Part shown: positions 25,911 through 39,100 of the stretch, piece after piece | How the letters are laid out: each line of letters opens with the position of its first letter | How positions within the stretch are numbered: position 1 is the stretch's first letter | Source: Taeniopygia guttata | Taxonomy: Eukaryota > Chordata > Aves > Passeriformes > Estrildidae | DNA length: 64,000 nucleotides | Direction: 5' to 3' | Assembly (NCBI RefSeq): GCF_048771995.1 | Contig: NC_133027.1 | Span: forward strand, 99,632,501-99,696,500 | Made by a program: the position numbers and the translations under genes | Notes under the pieces: model-generated | What the model saw: only the letters and a program-made list of their open reading frames with translations | Databases searched by the model: none | Told to the model about the DNA's origin: nothing

Positions 25911-28754
25911 CCTAATAATTTTTAATGCGTAATACCCTAGATTTCATCTACATGGAGGAGACATTTAAGAGTTTCAAAACACAAGATATTTTGAACTGAA
26001 TATGTGCTTATGATGCTACCCATCTTTCAGAGTAAAACCTTTTTCCTAGATGTGTGTTTCACATCATTCATAGGTACACAGATGAGGTTTTGCTAATGAT
26101 GAATCAGCTACTCAAGGCAGAGCATAGTTTTGGCATAGGATACCCAGGTTCTTTGGTCCTGCAATGAGAATAATTTTATTTAATCTCCTACAACACTTGA
26201 ATTAAGTATAATCAGATTCTTTCCTGTGGTTTATAAAATGATAGCCGATGCAAATGATATTATCTCAGTTTCTTCCTATCATTCACTGATATTTTCAGTT
26301 TCTTTCTACAGTTCATTGATACAGATCAGTGAGGTATTCATTGATGACTTCTCCCAAACTATATAGAAATGCTATGGAGAGCTTCCTACAGAAAAATATT
26401 TATTTACAACTTTGTTGAGAAAATCCTCTCAGAGAGTAGGATTTTGAGGACATCTGTGGAAAGTCAGAAAAGGAAACACCAAGGAAGGCTTTTTTTTCCT
26501 ACAGACTGCTTCTGCTAATCATAGTCCAGAATTTCTTTGCAATGAATCTTCCAGTCTGGAAGACTGTGTGGATATGCAAAGGTCAGGACAGCAAGGGGAA
26601 GGTCTGAGGTGTGTTTCTTACCAAGTTTATGACCAGAGAAGAATAATAACATTGGTCTAGGCCTTTCACCTTTAGATGTTGTATGACCTCTGACTTCTAC
26701 ACTTTCAAGAGGCTCTAGTGGGGTGATGGAAAAGCAAGTTTTCCTCCTTTAGAGTGGTGATAGATAGAAGTGTGCAGGGACTCAGGACTCCCTCTATTTA
26801 CAACTTCTGGAAAAATAAATATTCTGCATTCTCACCCTTACTTTGTACTGACCTTCTCAATTCATGTGTTAAGACAAAGATCCAGAGCCTACACCAACAG
26901 GAGAAGAGGCCTGTAAATCTCATGTATACAAATTTGTGAAGCAGATTTCAGAGTGGTCCATGGTTTCTACGGCAGACCAAAAAAGTATAATTCTGGCTAT
27001 TTTTGAGCAAGTATTCCCTGACTACAAGTCTATTGAAAAAAGCCTGCAAAAAAATACTGCCTTTAAATGTCTGTGCTTAGACAAAAAAGAGCCATTTTGC
27101 CAAAATGAAAATGAAAATCATTGGCCAAATTAGCATCGTATGATCTTAGCTTTAAAATGACCCTCATGTTGTATAAACAAGATTACATAAGGGTTCAGAG
27201 GTATGTGAAGCAGTTCAGTAGTGCCATCTTGAGGGGAGCTCCTTGATGTTATATATAATTCCAGGTCTCAGATCATCAGCATTTGCCTGTGTTTTATTAG
27301 TTGGAAATAAGTTAATGAACTACCTCAGAAGGATGAAGTATAGTAGATTCAGAAATGCATTAAAACATGCCCTTATTAGCAAAAGAGAAATCAAAGCCAG
27401 GACTAATGCATTTCTATTGCTGCAGAAAATTATAGTCTGGGAAATAGAATTGTAATGTTTTCCACTTTTAGCTATTTATTGCAAAGCCACTTAGTAATAT
27501 GAATAAAGCCTGGCAAAACATTAACACTAATTTAGACCATAAATACCTTTGTGTCAGGAGGGAACCAGTGGAAGCAAAGAGTTGATGCCAGAGTTTCACA
27601 GAATTCTTTTTATTTTTTTAAATCCTTATTTTCATCTGGGATGCAGACCAGGATCTGTTTATTCTAGTCTGACTTTCAGTAGAGTTATAACCATACATCG
27701 GAAATCTGATTGATTAATTTATGAAGTGGCAAATGGTCAGAATTATAAAAGAGGATGCTTACAATTACGATCTGCTTTGTTTTCCATCCATTCTTATCTT
27801 CCCCATCACATTGGTCTGGAAGTGCCATGGACCATCTGGTAGCATAAAATCAGTAAATGTCAAAAGTGGTTTTCATTTTTCAGATCTGTCAGTTGGTGAC
27901 AAGTAGGGCAGTTTAGAGATCATGCAGACTTTTCTTTTTCTTTTACTTGTGAGGGATCTGTTCTTATCCATAAACATTTTGCATTTCCTGATCAAAGTCA
28001 GAAATAGCAGCAAATTATGGAATTTCTTCCCTCCCTCCCCCATTTCCTTCTTTTAGCAAGAGCAGATTTCCACTACAAAAACAATGCACCATCTTTTAGA
28101 GCTTAGATGCTGATGACTTTGTTACTTGACATGCACAATCACCAGAGCTGACGTATGATTTATTGATTATCTGTGAAAGGACAGACAACTGTGAACTTTG
28201 ATGCTTCTGTAAATATCACCATCACTCCAGTGTGAACGCATGCAGTGTGTGATCTCACAGCCACACACAATTCCTCTGGGAGCTCCGTGTGGAACTAAAC
28301 ACAGAAATTCAAGTCACCTCTTCACAAGATCCAAGCACATTCAATTATTGCTGAGTTTACCAGGATCAAGGGAATTTAGGGCCTTTAGAAAACTCTGCCA
28401 AGTTCAAGACTGTCATTGGAAGAAGCAGGAAGGCAGAGGGAAAGAAGACAGCTTCCCTTCAAGGAAAAAATTAAAAGGAGAAGTGAACATCCCCTTGAAT
28501 GTAAGAGTAGATGACTTCAGAAATATCTGATTTCCTGGTATACTAGTGTGATATTAATTTCACAAAAGAGGCTCTTTGAATAAAAAATAAAACTTGTAAA
28601 TGTCATCATATTGTACTGATAAGACACCATGCTGTGACTTTTTGGTATTTTGTAATTCTTTCAGAGTTGGCAGAGTACTCAGTCCCTGTATGATACCAAA
28701 TGCAATGATGTTTCACCCACATTCTGGTGTTAAGTATGTAAAATACTGACTTTG
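25911..28754. other. Noncoding stretch, no gene recognised
   Basis: No gene or repeat family recognised. Open frames at 26754-27133 are short, AT-rich and of no known family. A CTCF-like motif is listed separately at 27221-27234. Confidence 0.55.
27221..27234 (-). promoter_or_regulatory. CTCF-like motif (weak)
   Basis: The minus strand reads CCTCAAGATGGCAC, which fits 12 of 14 positions of the CTCF core CCASYAGRKGGCRS by my hand count. Matches this good arise by chance, so binding is only a possibility. Confidence 0.25.
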
Positions 28755-28851
28755 AATAGCGTGGCCAGCAGGACCAGGGCAACGGTTGTCCCTCTGTACA
28801 CAGCACTGATGAGGCCACAGCTCAAATGCTGTGTTCAGTTTTGGGCCTCCC
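28755..28851 (+). mobile_element. CR1 LINE, left part of a split copy
   Basis: The sequence matches the sense strand of the CR1 ORF2 end, with the segments GTGGCCAGCAGGACCAGGGC, GTCCCTCTGTAC, GATGAGGCCACA and TTCAGTTTTGGGCC. The same CR1 continues at 29240 after an intervening LTR, so the two pieces are one insertion. The copy is 5'-truncated near 28755. Confidence 0.92.
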
Positions 28852-29239
28852 TGTGGCAAGCACATTTCTCTCACTCTCAGGATTTTTCATAGAGGTACAC
28901 AGAGAGAAATGAAAGAGAAAACAATTTCTATTTCTGTTCCTTGTTTTTCCTATGTAGAATATGTTTGGAGAATTGTTTACCTGGGTTGATTGCTTGATTA
29001 GATTCTAGTGAGGATTGTTTGAGCCTAATAGCCAATCCAATCCACCTCTATCTGGACTCTCCGGAGAGGGTCACGAGTTGTGTTAAAGTTAGAGAAAGTC
29101 ATATGTAGTTTTAGTATCTTCCTTTTTATATTGTATATTAATTTATTTTAGCACAGTTATAATAAAGAAATCATTCAGCCTTCTGAATTGAGTCAAACAT
29201 TGTCATTTCTTCCCATTAGTTTCACCTGCATTTACAATA
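28852..29239 (+). mobile_element. Solo LTR of an endogenous retrovirus, nested in CR1
   Basis: A 388-bp unit starts with TGTGG and ends with ACAATA. It interrupts a CR1 at a point where the two CR1 halves join exactly. Flanks CCTCCC (28846-28851) and TCTCCC (29240-29245) look like a 6-bp target duplication with one difference, the size usual for ERVK-type (beta-like) elements. An AATAAAG polyadenylation-signal region lies near 29162. There is no internal retroviral sequence and no second LTR, so it is a solo LTR left by LTR-LTR recombination. It resembles LTRs common in songbirds. The exact subfamily cannot be named by eye. Confidence 0.88.
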
Positions 29240-29674
29240 TCTCCCCACTACAAGAAGCACACAGAGGTGCTAGAGTGAGACCAGGGAAGGGTGATGGAGC
29301 TGCTGAAGGGTTTGGAGCACAGGTCCTGTGAGGAGTGGCTGAAGAAGCTGGAGTTGTTTAGCCTGGAGAAAAGGAGGCTCAGGGGTGATCTTGTCACTCT
29401 CTGCTGAAAGGAGGCAGTGGGAGTCACCCTCTTCCACCAGGCAACCAGAGACAGGACAAGAGGACAGCAATTTCTTAACAGAAAGGGTCATTAAGCATTG
29501 GAATGGACTGCCCAAGGCAGGCAGGGGTGGAGTTGCCATCCCTGGATTTGTTCAAGAAATGACTGGAGATGGTAGTTAGATCGCTATGGTGTAGTTGGCA
29601 TCGTGGTGATAGGTCAAAGGTTGGACTCAATAATCTTAGAGGTCTTTTCCAGTTGAAATGATTCTGTGATTCTG
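29240..29674 (+). mobile_element. CR1 LINE, right part of a split copy with 3' end
   Basis: Continues the CR1 interrupted at 28851, starting CACTACAAGAAG. It carries the conserved blocks GAGTGGCTGAAGAAGCTGG, TTAGCCTGGAGAAAAGGAGG, ATTGGAATGGACTGCCCA and CTTAGAGGTCTTTTCCAG, and ends in the CR1 terminal octamer repeat ATTCTGTGATTCTG. The encoded ORF2 tail is decayed. Orientation is sense on the plus strand. Confidence 0.95.
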
Positions 29675-29890
29675 CAAGCAAGCTGAGAATCAGCTGAAAA
29701 TAACAAATACAGAGAAAACAATTGTTCATAAATATCCTTGAATAAATTACTGAAAAACTGCTGAAGAAGAATACTTTTCTATTTATCCTCTGGAAGTCTA
29801 ATTTCCTTGAAAGATATGCAGAAAATATGTATTTTTGCTTAAATGGGAATGATATATTGACTGAGTAGGCCCAGGGTACCAGTACATGCC

Positions 29891-29940
29891 TTTCTTCTTT
29901 TTTTTTCTTTTTTTTTTTTTCCTAAATTTTTCTTTTTTCT
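29891..29940. repeat. T-rich low-complexity tract
   Basis: About 50 bp, mainly T with scattered C on the plus strand, including a run of about fifteen T. It lies about 220 bp beyond the 3' end of the preceding CR1 and does not look like its tail. Confidence 0.85.
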
Positions 29941-32900
29941 CATGTCTTACATCTTTTTTGCTCTTCACCCTGAGTCATAGTCCTAGGAATAAAATCAAAT
30001 TCATAACCTCTAATCCACAGTCATTTATGAAGGTGAGAGCCTGTCTTCTGGCTTCATTGTCTTTTATACTGTATTGTTTGTCCTTCTAGTGTCTGAAATT
30101 AAATTTAAATATCAGTATTACTATAACAGTGTGAAACTGAAATTTAAATGAAAGAAATAAAAATGCTAGTGCTTATTAGAACTAGATACATTTTTCATTG
30201 AAAAGTGTTTTCCCCATTTCTGAATTTATTAATAACACTAAGTTCCTTACTGTGAAAGGGACAGTGAAAACTATCTAGGGCTATTTTTCTAAGTCCTTGG
30301 CAAGTGATGATCAGATAGATGTATCAAGTGATTACAAAATAAATAGGTAATAAAATTTTTGCTAGCTTTGAAGTAATGCTTGGCTCCTTTTTTTCCTGTT
30401 GAATTAAAAATTATTTCCATCAATACGGGATGCAGATAAACAATTACTCAGATTATGATGCAATGTTACTTTTTCACCTGGTCCTCGCTATAACTAAAAA
30501 CTCTACCTAATCCTGCCCTGGGAAGAAGGTTTAATTATATACATACACAGAAAGGAGGATACTTAAGGGAAGGTTGTTTTGAAAATATGTGAAAATTTAC
30601 ATTTTTTACTTATCCTTTCCATAGCAATTACCACAAAAACCAAAGTTTGGACAGTGGAGAATGCACTGAGTGTGACAAAAACCCTTTTAAGAAAAATTCA
30701 CAGAAGAAAGAAGGAATTTTTATTCCCTTTAGTGTTTTTATGGGTATTCCTCACTGCATTTCCCAGCGTATGCTATCCAAACAGACTGCTACAACATTGA
30801 TATGGACAAAGTATTTATATCATCTTAGTTTTCTTTAGAATTTTCTTTCTGTTCTGTTTCCAAGTAACTGATTTGCCATTTGGCAGTTTAATTTAACTGT
30901 ATTTCTTTACCTCACCATCTGAGTTAGTACGTGAAATTATTTTTATAAAGTATAAAGTACAAAGTCCCAGTTGCAAGGAATTCCCTTGATGCTTCTCTTG
31001 CCATTTATTTTTAATTTTAAATGTCCACCCTCAAAGGAATGGGGTGAAGGATGAACATGCCAATGTGTTGCCCTGACGTCCAGTCCATCACTCCTGAAAA
31101 CTGAGAACCATCTGCTTCATAGTGCTAGTTGCTCCTACCAGAGCATTGTTTCCCAAAAGCAAATCCTGTTCACAGGTTTGCTGTTTCAAGCACAGTAGGT
31201 GTGCTATTGCATCAGTCAAATACAAATCTGAACAAAAATTAAGCTTGCACTGTATTCCTGGGAAAACCATTCTGCAGCAGTGAATAAGTATAGGAAAAAC
31301 TTTTCTTGATTGATGTGTCCTACTGAATGTGAAGGTTTGCACTCTTCTTCTACAGGTTTCCTGTAGAATTTGAGGGACAGACCATGAGAAAAACAAGTCC
31401 CAGCCTTTTTTCAATTTTTACTTTAACTATCAGGACTTTCAACCCCCCTCAAAAAATCCTAATCCACAATAGATTGTAATTTCATTTTACTCATATATTT
31501 ATGCTCCAATCAGAAATTCATACATGTGGTGGTGATAGCTATTTTGCTGGTATTTATGTATGACTTTCTCTTGCAGTGAAGAAGCTATTTCCTCTAGAAA
31601 GGATCCTATTCAAGCAAATTTACTGTGCCGGTACAGTGCTTTGCAGCCATCCAGAAAAGATTCTGAACAATGAGAGAAGGAAAGAAGAAAACTCATGAAA
31701 AAGAAAATACTGAGAGCCTATTTTAAAAGTACAGTATGATAAACACTCAGTTTTTCATGGTGAAATATAAAGATTTTAATAACTCAGAAAACTCCCTAGG
31801 ATTTTATTGATATCTGACTATATCCACAACACATAAAGTTCAAGATTTCTTTTACCAAATGGCAAGATCCAAACAGGCATCATGGTTCACTGCAGGGAAC
31901 AGTCTACAAGGCTTTACATAATTCTGAACAACAAAATTACACACGTTTAAATGAAGACTTAATTAGACATAATGTTTTAACTGTCTCCATGAAATACTGT
32001 ATTTGATTTGCGATTGCATTTTAACATCAGTTATTTCTGACTCTACGTACATTAAAGCCTTATTCATTCATGACTGGTTGCAAACAATAATCTGATAAAC
32101 ATCAGCTTTAACCCCTTGCATGACAGCCTAAGAAAATAAGACCCCGATCTTGACTAAGGTCTTAGTAAGCTATAATAAGACAAAATGATACAAGTTTCTC
32201 CTATAATTTCTGTCAGAGGTCATCAATCTGCATTCAACAAAGCCATTATTGATATTTGATGCCGATGAGTTCCTAGTTCAGTGGCTGAAAAAAACCATAT
32301 GACACATTAAGCCCATTCTTTTTTTTATGTGAGACCCATAATTAATAGGACCAAATTATTCTCCACAGATAATTAATTCTCATGTAATTCCCCAGGGTGA
32401 CTGACATTTCATGTAAATACTTCTTTGGCTAGGAGAATGCAAAGAAAAAGGATTTACTGCTGAACATCGAGAGCTGCAACAGCACGTTTCTCTATTGTGG
32501 TACTCCCCCAGTCCCCTTGCAAATGGCCGGAGAAAGAGTATGTAATTTGAAAGGGGAAAGGGACTGACAATGCTAAAAGAACCCGAAGGACCAAAAGCCA
32601 AGATTATGGCAGTTTTGAAAGCATATCACAAAGTGTAATGTCTGTGTAACCCTCCTGTAGTGACATCTCAACACAGTCTTTTGGTGGTTTTAAGCAATAT
32701 GGCTGTGCCAATCCTGTACAGTACAGCAGTGCTATCAAAGTGTTCAATCCCGTTCCGTCTTCCTCATCTTTGGAGGGGGCTCTTTACTAAGATGATGCAA
32801 GACTCCATTAATCAAACCCATAAAAATTTCAAAACTCACCTAAAATCCATATGAATCAGTTAAAACAGCCCAGTGCAGGAGCATAAGAGCACCAGAATTT

Positions 32901-33110
32901 GCCATAGAAATGGCCAGTGTGAGAAGGGGACAAGGGCTTCCCCTACTGCCAGCCACGACCTGGCTGCACAGCTCACCTCCTGCAGACCTGTCCACCAGAG
33001 TCTAACACCCACAGAACACCCTGACAACTTCATTTCCCAGCTAAAGAGAAAGAAAAGGAGGGCAAGGAGGACAAAAGCACTCACACGCTTTCTTGTCCCA
33101 TCTAACTTCA

Positions 33111-33124
33111 GAAGCAGATGGCAG
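33111..33124 (+). promoter_or_regulatory. CTCF-like motif (weak)
   Basis: GAAGCAGATGGCAG fits 12 of 14 positions of the CTCF core CCASYAGRKGGCRS by hand count. It is on the plus strand, opposite in direction to the better candidate at 43183. This is a motif match only. Confidence 0.25.
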
Positions 33125-36100
33125 CACTTTGCACACACTCACAGAGCAGGCAGCTGTGCAATTAGGCAGATGCTTTTTCCACACAACATCTTGAAGCTGG
33201 AATCCTAAAAACTTCAGGAACATACCCTATGAGGAAGTTTGTATTGGCTACTCTTGCAGGCAGAGAGAAAGATACTTTGCCTCATCTCCTGGGGATAGAC
33301 ACCTCACACATTCAGACTCCTTTAGGACCAGAAGGACTTTAGGAAGGATTTGCACTGTTATGAAGGCAGCACATAAAAGCTGAGGATCCAAACCCATTTT
33401 AGCCTGTTCTGATGGAACAATGCTGACTGGTGACATCACTCAGTTTGTGTGCCTGCATGTCTGTCTCTCTCATTACCATTTTAATCACTTCCAATGACAC
33501 TTGGACAAAGTACAGAAGTCTCAGGGATGTTAAGTTCCTCTGGCTATCAAGAAGAAACTGTGTGGGTATTGACCAAAGGAAGGGCTGGAATGAACTGACT
33601 GTTTGGATGAGGCCATGTGAAAGCTCAACCTCAATGTACAAGTGTAAAATCAAGGGTTTGCTCGTTCTACTTACCCCACATAAATATCATGTGGATAAGA
33701 CTTGATAGATGCTGACTATATAAGGCTAACTGCAATATCAGTCATCTTTTCAGCTCTGGAGACCAAGTAGTTTAGTTCCCCTGTTCTTGGGAAAACAGGA
33801 GCAGAAGGTAATAAATTATAATATTTTGTATCTTTGCAGATACATATTCTTTCTTGTCCCATAAGATACATGAAGAAAATGCTTTCCAGACAAAATACAA
33901 AGGCTGTATCTCAATTGTATTTTTCTAGAGATCCCAGGATTCATGCAAAATTATAGCAAAATCCAGGTGTAAATCCCAGCTTTTTTGATAATGCTACCTG
34001 CTACTTAATGTAAGGATTTTTGGGGAAAAAGAATGCTGGATTTAGTGCCATGCTACTCAATACAGGGCTTTGCAGTTTTAATGAGTTTTACAGTAAGTTT
34101 TACTTTTTGCCTTTTGGAAACTATTTAAAAATTTATGTGAAGACATGGAAATAAAAACATAAAAATACAACAGATCTGTTAGGTTACCAAATCCATCTAT
34201 GTGCCAGACCACAACAGTTCTTTTGACAAATTCACCCAGCTGAGTTTAGCAGTCTTAGGCAATTGGACAACCAGCACGTTCCCTTAGATTATAATTTTTT
34301 CAGACCGTATGTTGTGTGCTCCATTTCATTAATTCAACCATATTTTTTCCTCTTCCTTTTAAATAAAGATTGCAGCACTCACATGTCAAGCTGAAGAAGA
34401 CATTATTCTAACAGTAACATCTAACATCTGTTTTTGGCAGGCACTATGGGCAGTTGGCAGCAGCTCTGCAGTTCCCTCCTTATGTAAATGATCATGCACT
34501 GGTGGCTGTCTAAGATAACATTGCTGGAAGACAAAGGAAGCAAAAGTCCTTTTCCTTTTACTTGATGCTTACTGTTAGCTAGGATGTAAGGACTTTTGCA
34601 TGTTGAGCAGACAGCCTCATTTTCACTGTATGTGGGCCAGATCTGGCTTCAGGGGAACAGAAGAGAGCCCTGTGCAAGCAGGAATATTCACTAAAATATT
34701 TATCAAAGAGAAATGATTTTTTAGGGTCTTATTTATGCATAGAGCTATTTACTGTAAAAAAGGAATGCCAGGGAATGCTGCCTGACACAGAAGCAGCAAA
34801 GAAATTAAGATGTGCACCCTCCAGTCCGCACAGCAGATGGAAAAATCTTTCCAAGACTAGAATACATTTGTAAAAGGTAGGTTCATTGGATGCAAGTGAT
34901 TGTTCAGACCTTTTGAATATGCTTGTAAAAGACAGCAAATACAGAGCCCCACTAGCTGGCCTTTGCTGGGCATCACATAGGAAGTCTATTATGTATGTCT
35001 CTCTCATTCTATGCATTGACTGATGTATGCAATAAACCCAGGATAACTGGGGATATTCTGCTCTGTGTTGTACAAGAACACAAACCAGAGGGTCCTTTCT
35101 CCTTATCTGTATAGATCACTTACATGCAGCTTGTAAAATCTCAGCATTTTTAGCTCTTGCAGGGATACAGTTTCTGAAGATATCACTTCTCTGAGGTTTT
35201 GGAGATTCTCAAATTGCCTCTATTCCCAGACTTTGTGACAATACTGCCCAGCCTTAATTCAATTGAAATACTAATGGTGGATGCAGCAAGAGCATGAGCA
35301 GACCTATGGGACTATCAAGCCTGCAGAGTGAAGTTGTTGGCGAGGCCTTCAGCTCCAAAAAGAAGGTGTTGGCCTGAGACCAGTTTCATATTAATTAGCC
35401 TAAGGTGTTCTGAGATGATACTTCCATGGTCCTGCCTTACCCTCTGTCTACCACCTTGTATTTCTGTACTTGTACTGGTGTTTTTTTTAAACTGTGGCAG
35501 GTAGCTTATATGGCCAAAACACTGATTCTGCAAGAAATATGGGCTCTTCAGTCTGTGCTATCATACTGCCATTTTAGCAGCTCATAATTGTCTCAGAGCT
35601 GCATTGTGCCATGCTGACGCGGCTCACAAGTACTGAGGAGTACACTTTACAGTTTCAGACTCTGGATAAATACCTCTAATTAGGTCTGCACTGTCATCTA
35701 CAAGTGTTTTTCTCCAGCTCTCAGAATACATCTTTGCCATCACAAAAAGACCTCAAAGCTGTTAGAACCATGGCTATGGGTAGCTGTGTTTAAGTTGTGT
35801 CATGCAGTTCAGCCAATCATTTTAAACAAAATTAAATAACCCCAGTGTTTGGCATCTGACTGACATAAACATCAGTATGAGAAGCCAGTTGTGATGCTGT
35901 GTGGCAGTAAGAGCCCCAAAACAAAGAACTAACCATGGATTTTGAAGTAGTGGATGAAGATCTGTTTAGATTAGAGTCTTCCTCTTGCTGCTCTTGGTAA
36001 AAAGCAAATCAAGACATTTCACAATTGGCAAAGATCATGCTTCACCATGCTTATACACAGAAATTTTTAGAAAGATAAATGTGGTGTAGCTTTAGAGTTG

Positions 36101-39100
36101 AGGTCTGGGTTCTTTTTTGGCCCAATTCTAATCTTCAGGTTGATTTTCAACCCCAAGTATTCTACACAACAGGAAACAGAGTTTCTTTGGTTAAATGGTC
36201 AGATTTAAGAGATATAGCTACCAAATATGCTCTGTTCCCTCAACCTGCACTGCTCTTGAACTGGAATACCAGAGAAAAAAGCCTCAGGGGCATTTGATCT
36301 GTCCTGGCTTGTTCCGAGTGAAGATCTATATGAGCCTTCAGCTTGCATATAAAATAGTTTGTAGAAACTAAAGATACTTGCTAATTTTCTTAAAACTGAA
36401 ATACAGAGGCTCTGAGCCTCTACTAGATACAGGTATTTGGTAACAATCTAAAACAATTCAGTTTATATTAATTGAGTTTCTATTTATTACACTACAAGTA
36501 ACATCAGAACTTGGCCTAATTTCTGAAGTTGCTTCCAGTATACTCACTGCAGAGGGAAAAATCTGTCATTAGAGTTCTGTTAAATGAGTTCAATATCATT
36601 ACATCACAACCTTAATAGCATATGTCTCAATAATTTTCAAGATTAGTGAAAAACATGGGCACAAAAAAGAAATCTGTGTTTTCTTATGTAACACTTCTAT
36701 TGCCATTTTTTCTATTGTCATACGGATCTTCTTTTCCTCAGTGCACTACAAAAGAAACCTCTTTAGACAGCTTTCTGCTGACTTCTTCTTTTATCTGTAA
36801 ATGCTTTCAGTGACTAGTTCACATATCTATTTTTTTTCTCCAAGCAAAATAGTGTTCTATAGCCTCCATGAACCTGACAGTGAAAAGCACTAAAGTTGGA
36901 CTACACAGGGTCATATAACAGCTTACTGAGAAATGTGGGACCACCAAAAGGAGATAACTGTAGACAGCACAGGGAGACAGGATAGCTCCTGCTTCAGTCC
37001 TGCCTCGAGGTAGCATCTCATGAGTACCCACTTTCCATTTCAGTAATCCATCTTTGTATAATATACTTATTGTTCATGGCCATCAAGTGAGGCAGGCAGC
37101 CCTCATCCCATTACTATTTTAGCTCCAGGGTGAGGCTTATTTTTCTTATCTACAAAGAGGATATTAAGGAGTGGAATACATACACATAGTTCTCCTTAGG
37201 TTTATTGCGTTCACCCTACTACCCTGCCAATCATGCCATTTTTGTTTTGTTATCGCTTTTCTTAGTTTAGTGCCATAACCTCAGGCTCTGATCTCATCAG
37301 ATCTCACAAACTAAATAGGGTCAGGTGAGGTCAGTATTCAAACAGGAAACTTCCAAGAAAACTCAAATGTTTGCAGGAAGGAGCACTTTTCCACCCATGC
37401 TGTATTTTTCAGCCTCAGTCAGTACCTGACACTACTGAATCAACACCAGTGAACGATTTCGAAGTTGACAGACTTCATGTCTGAAATGAAACTCAACTTG
37501 AGCATATTTATTTTAGTGGGATCTTTCATTTTTCAGCTGCCCTACAAGTCTGTGGTTGCCTTCACTGCCTGTCTGCAGATCTTTCTGCCAATACTTTTAT
37601 TTTTCCCTTCATTGCTAATGGTCACCGAGAGCTCCTAGCTCAGATTTCCTTCACTTCTAAGCCTACCACAATTTATAAAACCACAGGATCAGGCTGCAGT
37701 TATCGACGACTGCCTCCCTCACAGGACATTGGCTTTTTTTTCACTGTATTGAGAAAACTTCTGCAACTCAGTGCCTTCCCCACAATGTAGTGGACAAGTC
37801 AGTTGGCATTTTGGTGATTTATTTGAAACTTAAAGCAATTGTTGGTAATTTGGAAAACATATACCAACTTTATTCACAAAAGGTATTACTGTCTTCTACA
37901 TGGGAGTCATGGGAATATTGAATAAAATATATTTAAATGTATTTAAATAAGAATCATAGAACCTGTGCTTCTGATACCATGACCTTATGCTAGTTATAGA
38001 CATTATTGTCAGCTTGTCTTTTCAGAGGATATATAGATGCATGAGAAGTTTATTTTTATTGTTGAAATGCTGTTTTCACTAAAGTTATAGGGCAGGAGGC
38101 AACATGACCTCACAACTACAATGGGAATATGAGAATTGGGATATTTGGGTAGTATCATCATGATTTTGCCACAGTCAAATCACAAATGAACAAATCACCA
38201 TTTCAGACCATGTCTTCCATGTTTCAGAGCTTCGGTTACTCACAAATAGATAGTCATAAAGTTGTGGAAAGAAACAGACTCAGGGGCACATCAGCCTCAA
38301 CCAACACCTTCACAACCTTCCTTTGGTTACATTTAGACCATCATAAGAAAAGTTAGGTAGTGGCATCATCTGCCCTCAGTTTTTATGTTACTCAGTGTGC
38401 CATCTATAAAATGAGGCTATATATACCAGACACATATACCTTGGAAAATTCCTTGCATACCTTAAATAAACAATTCTATGTAAAGACATTATACATCCCT
38501 CACAGATAGATGTGATGTGTCCATGTTCTTATTAGCATCTTACTCTTTGGAAAGCAGTACTGACTAAAAGTAAGAGAGTGAAGCCAAACACAGACCAAAA
38601 TGCTTCTTAAGTAGGTCTGAATTTGGATCACAGGGGTTAAACAATTTGCCAAGGATTGTAAATAATTTTTAGAAAAGAAGCAGGACTACATTAATTTATT
38701 TTAAAGTTTATTCTTTGATTTAGATTCTTTCTCTTGAGTAAGCAGTACAATGATGACATTAAAATGTAACATAAATGTAGAAATTCATGGGGTTAAAAAC
38801 AATGAATTATGAACCTATCATTTGAAAACAAAGGAGAAAAATGGACAAAGTACAAAAAAGCTTTTTTGCATTGACACTATGCACCATGTGCCCTAAAGAA
38901 GCTGCCTGTGATTTGTTTTCTTATTTCACATTTTCTCAGTATATAAATCCTGCTAGAGAGCTTATTGCTTGTTTACATCAAACTTTTGACCCAATAATGA
39001 AACTTCACATAATACCACAAATAGAAATAGTATTGAAAGGCGTGAAAAGAATTGGTCCATTGGGATTTCTATTTATTTTGAACAGTTCTCTATGTCAACA

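Noticed and set aside
38370-38430. MIR-like CATCTATAAAATGAGG segment.
   Set aside because: Only a short core matches, and the flanking MIR segments are missing or disordered. Too weak to call.
38625-38685. Antisense MIR/L2-like GGGGTTAAACAATTTGCCAAGG segment.
   Set aside because: About 20 bases resemble the common SINE/LINE motif, and the rest is not convincing.
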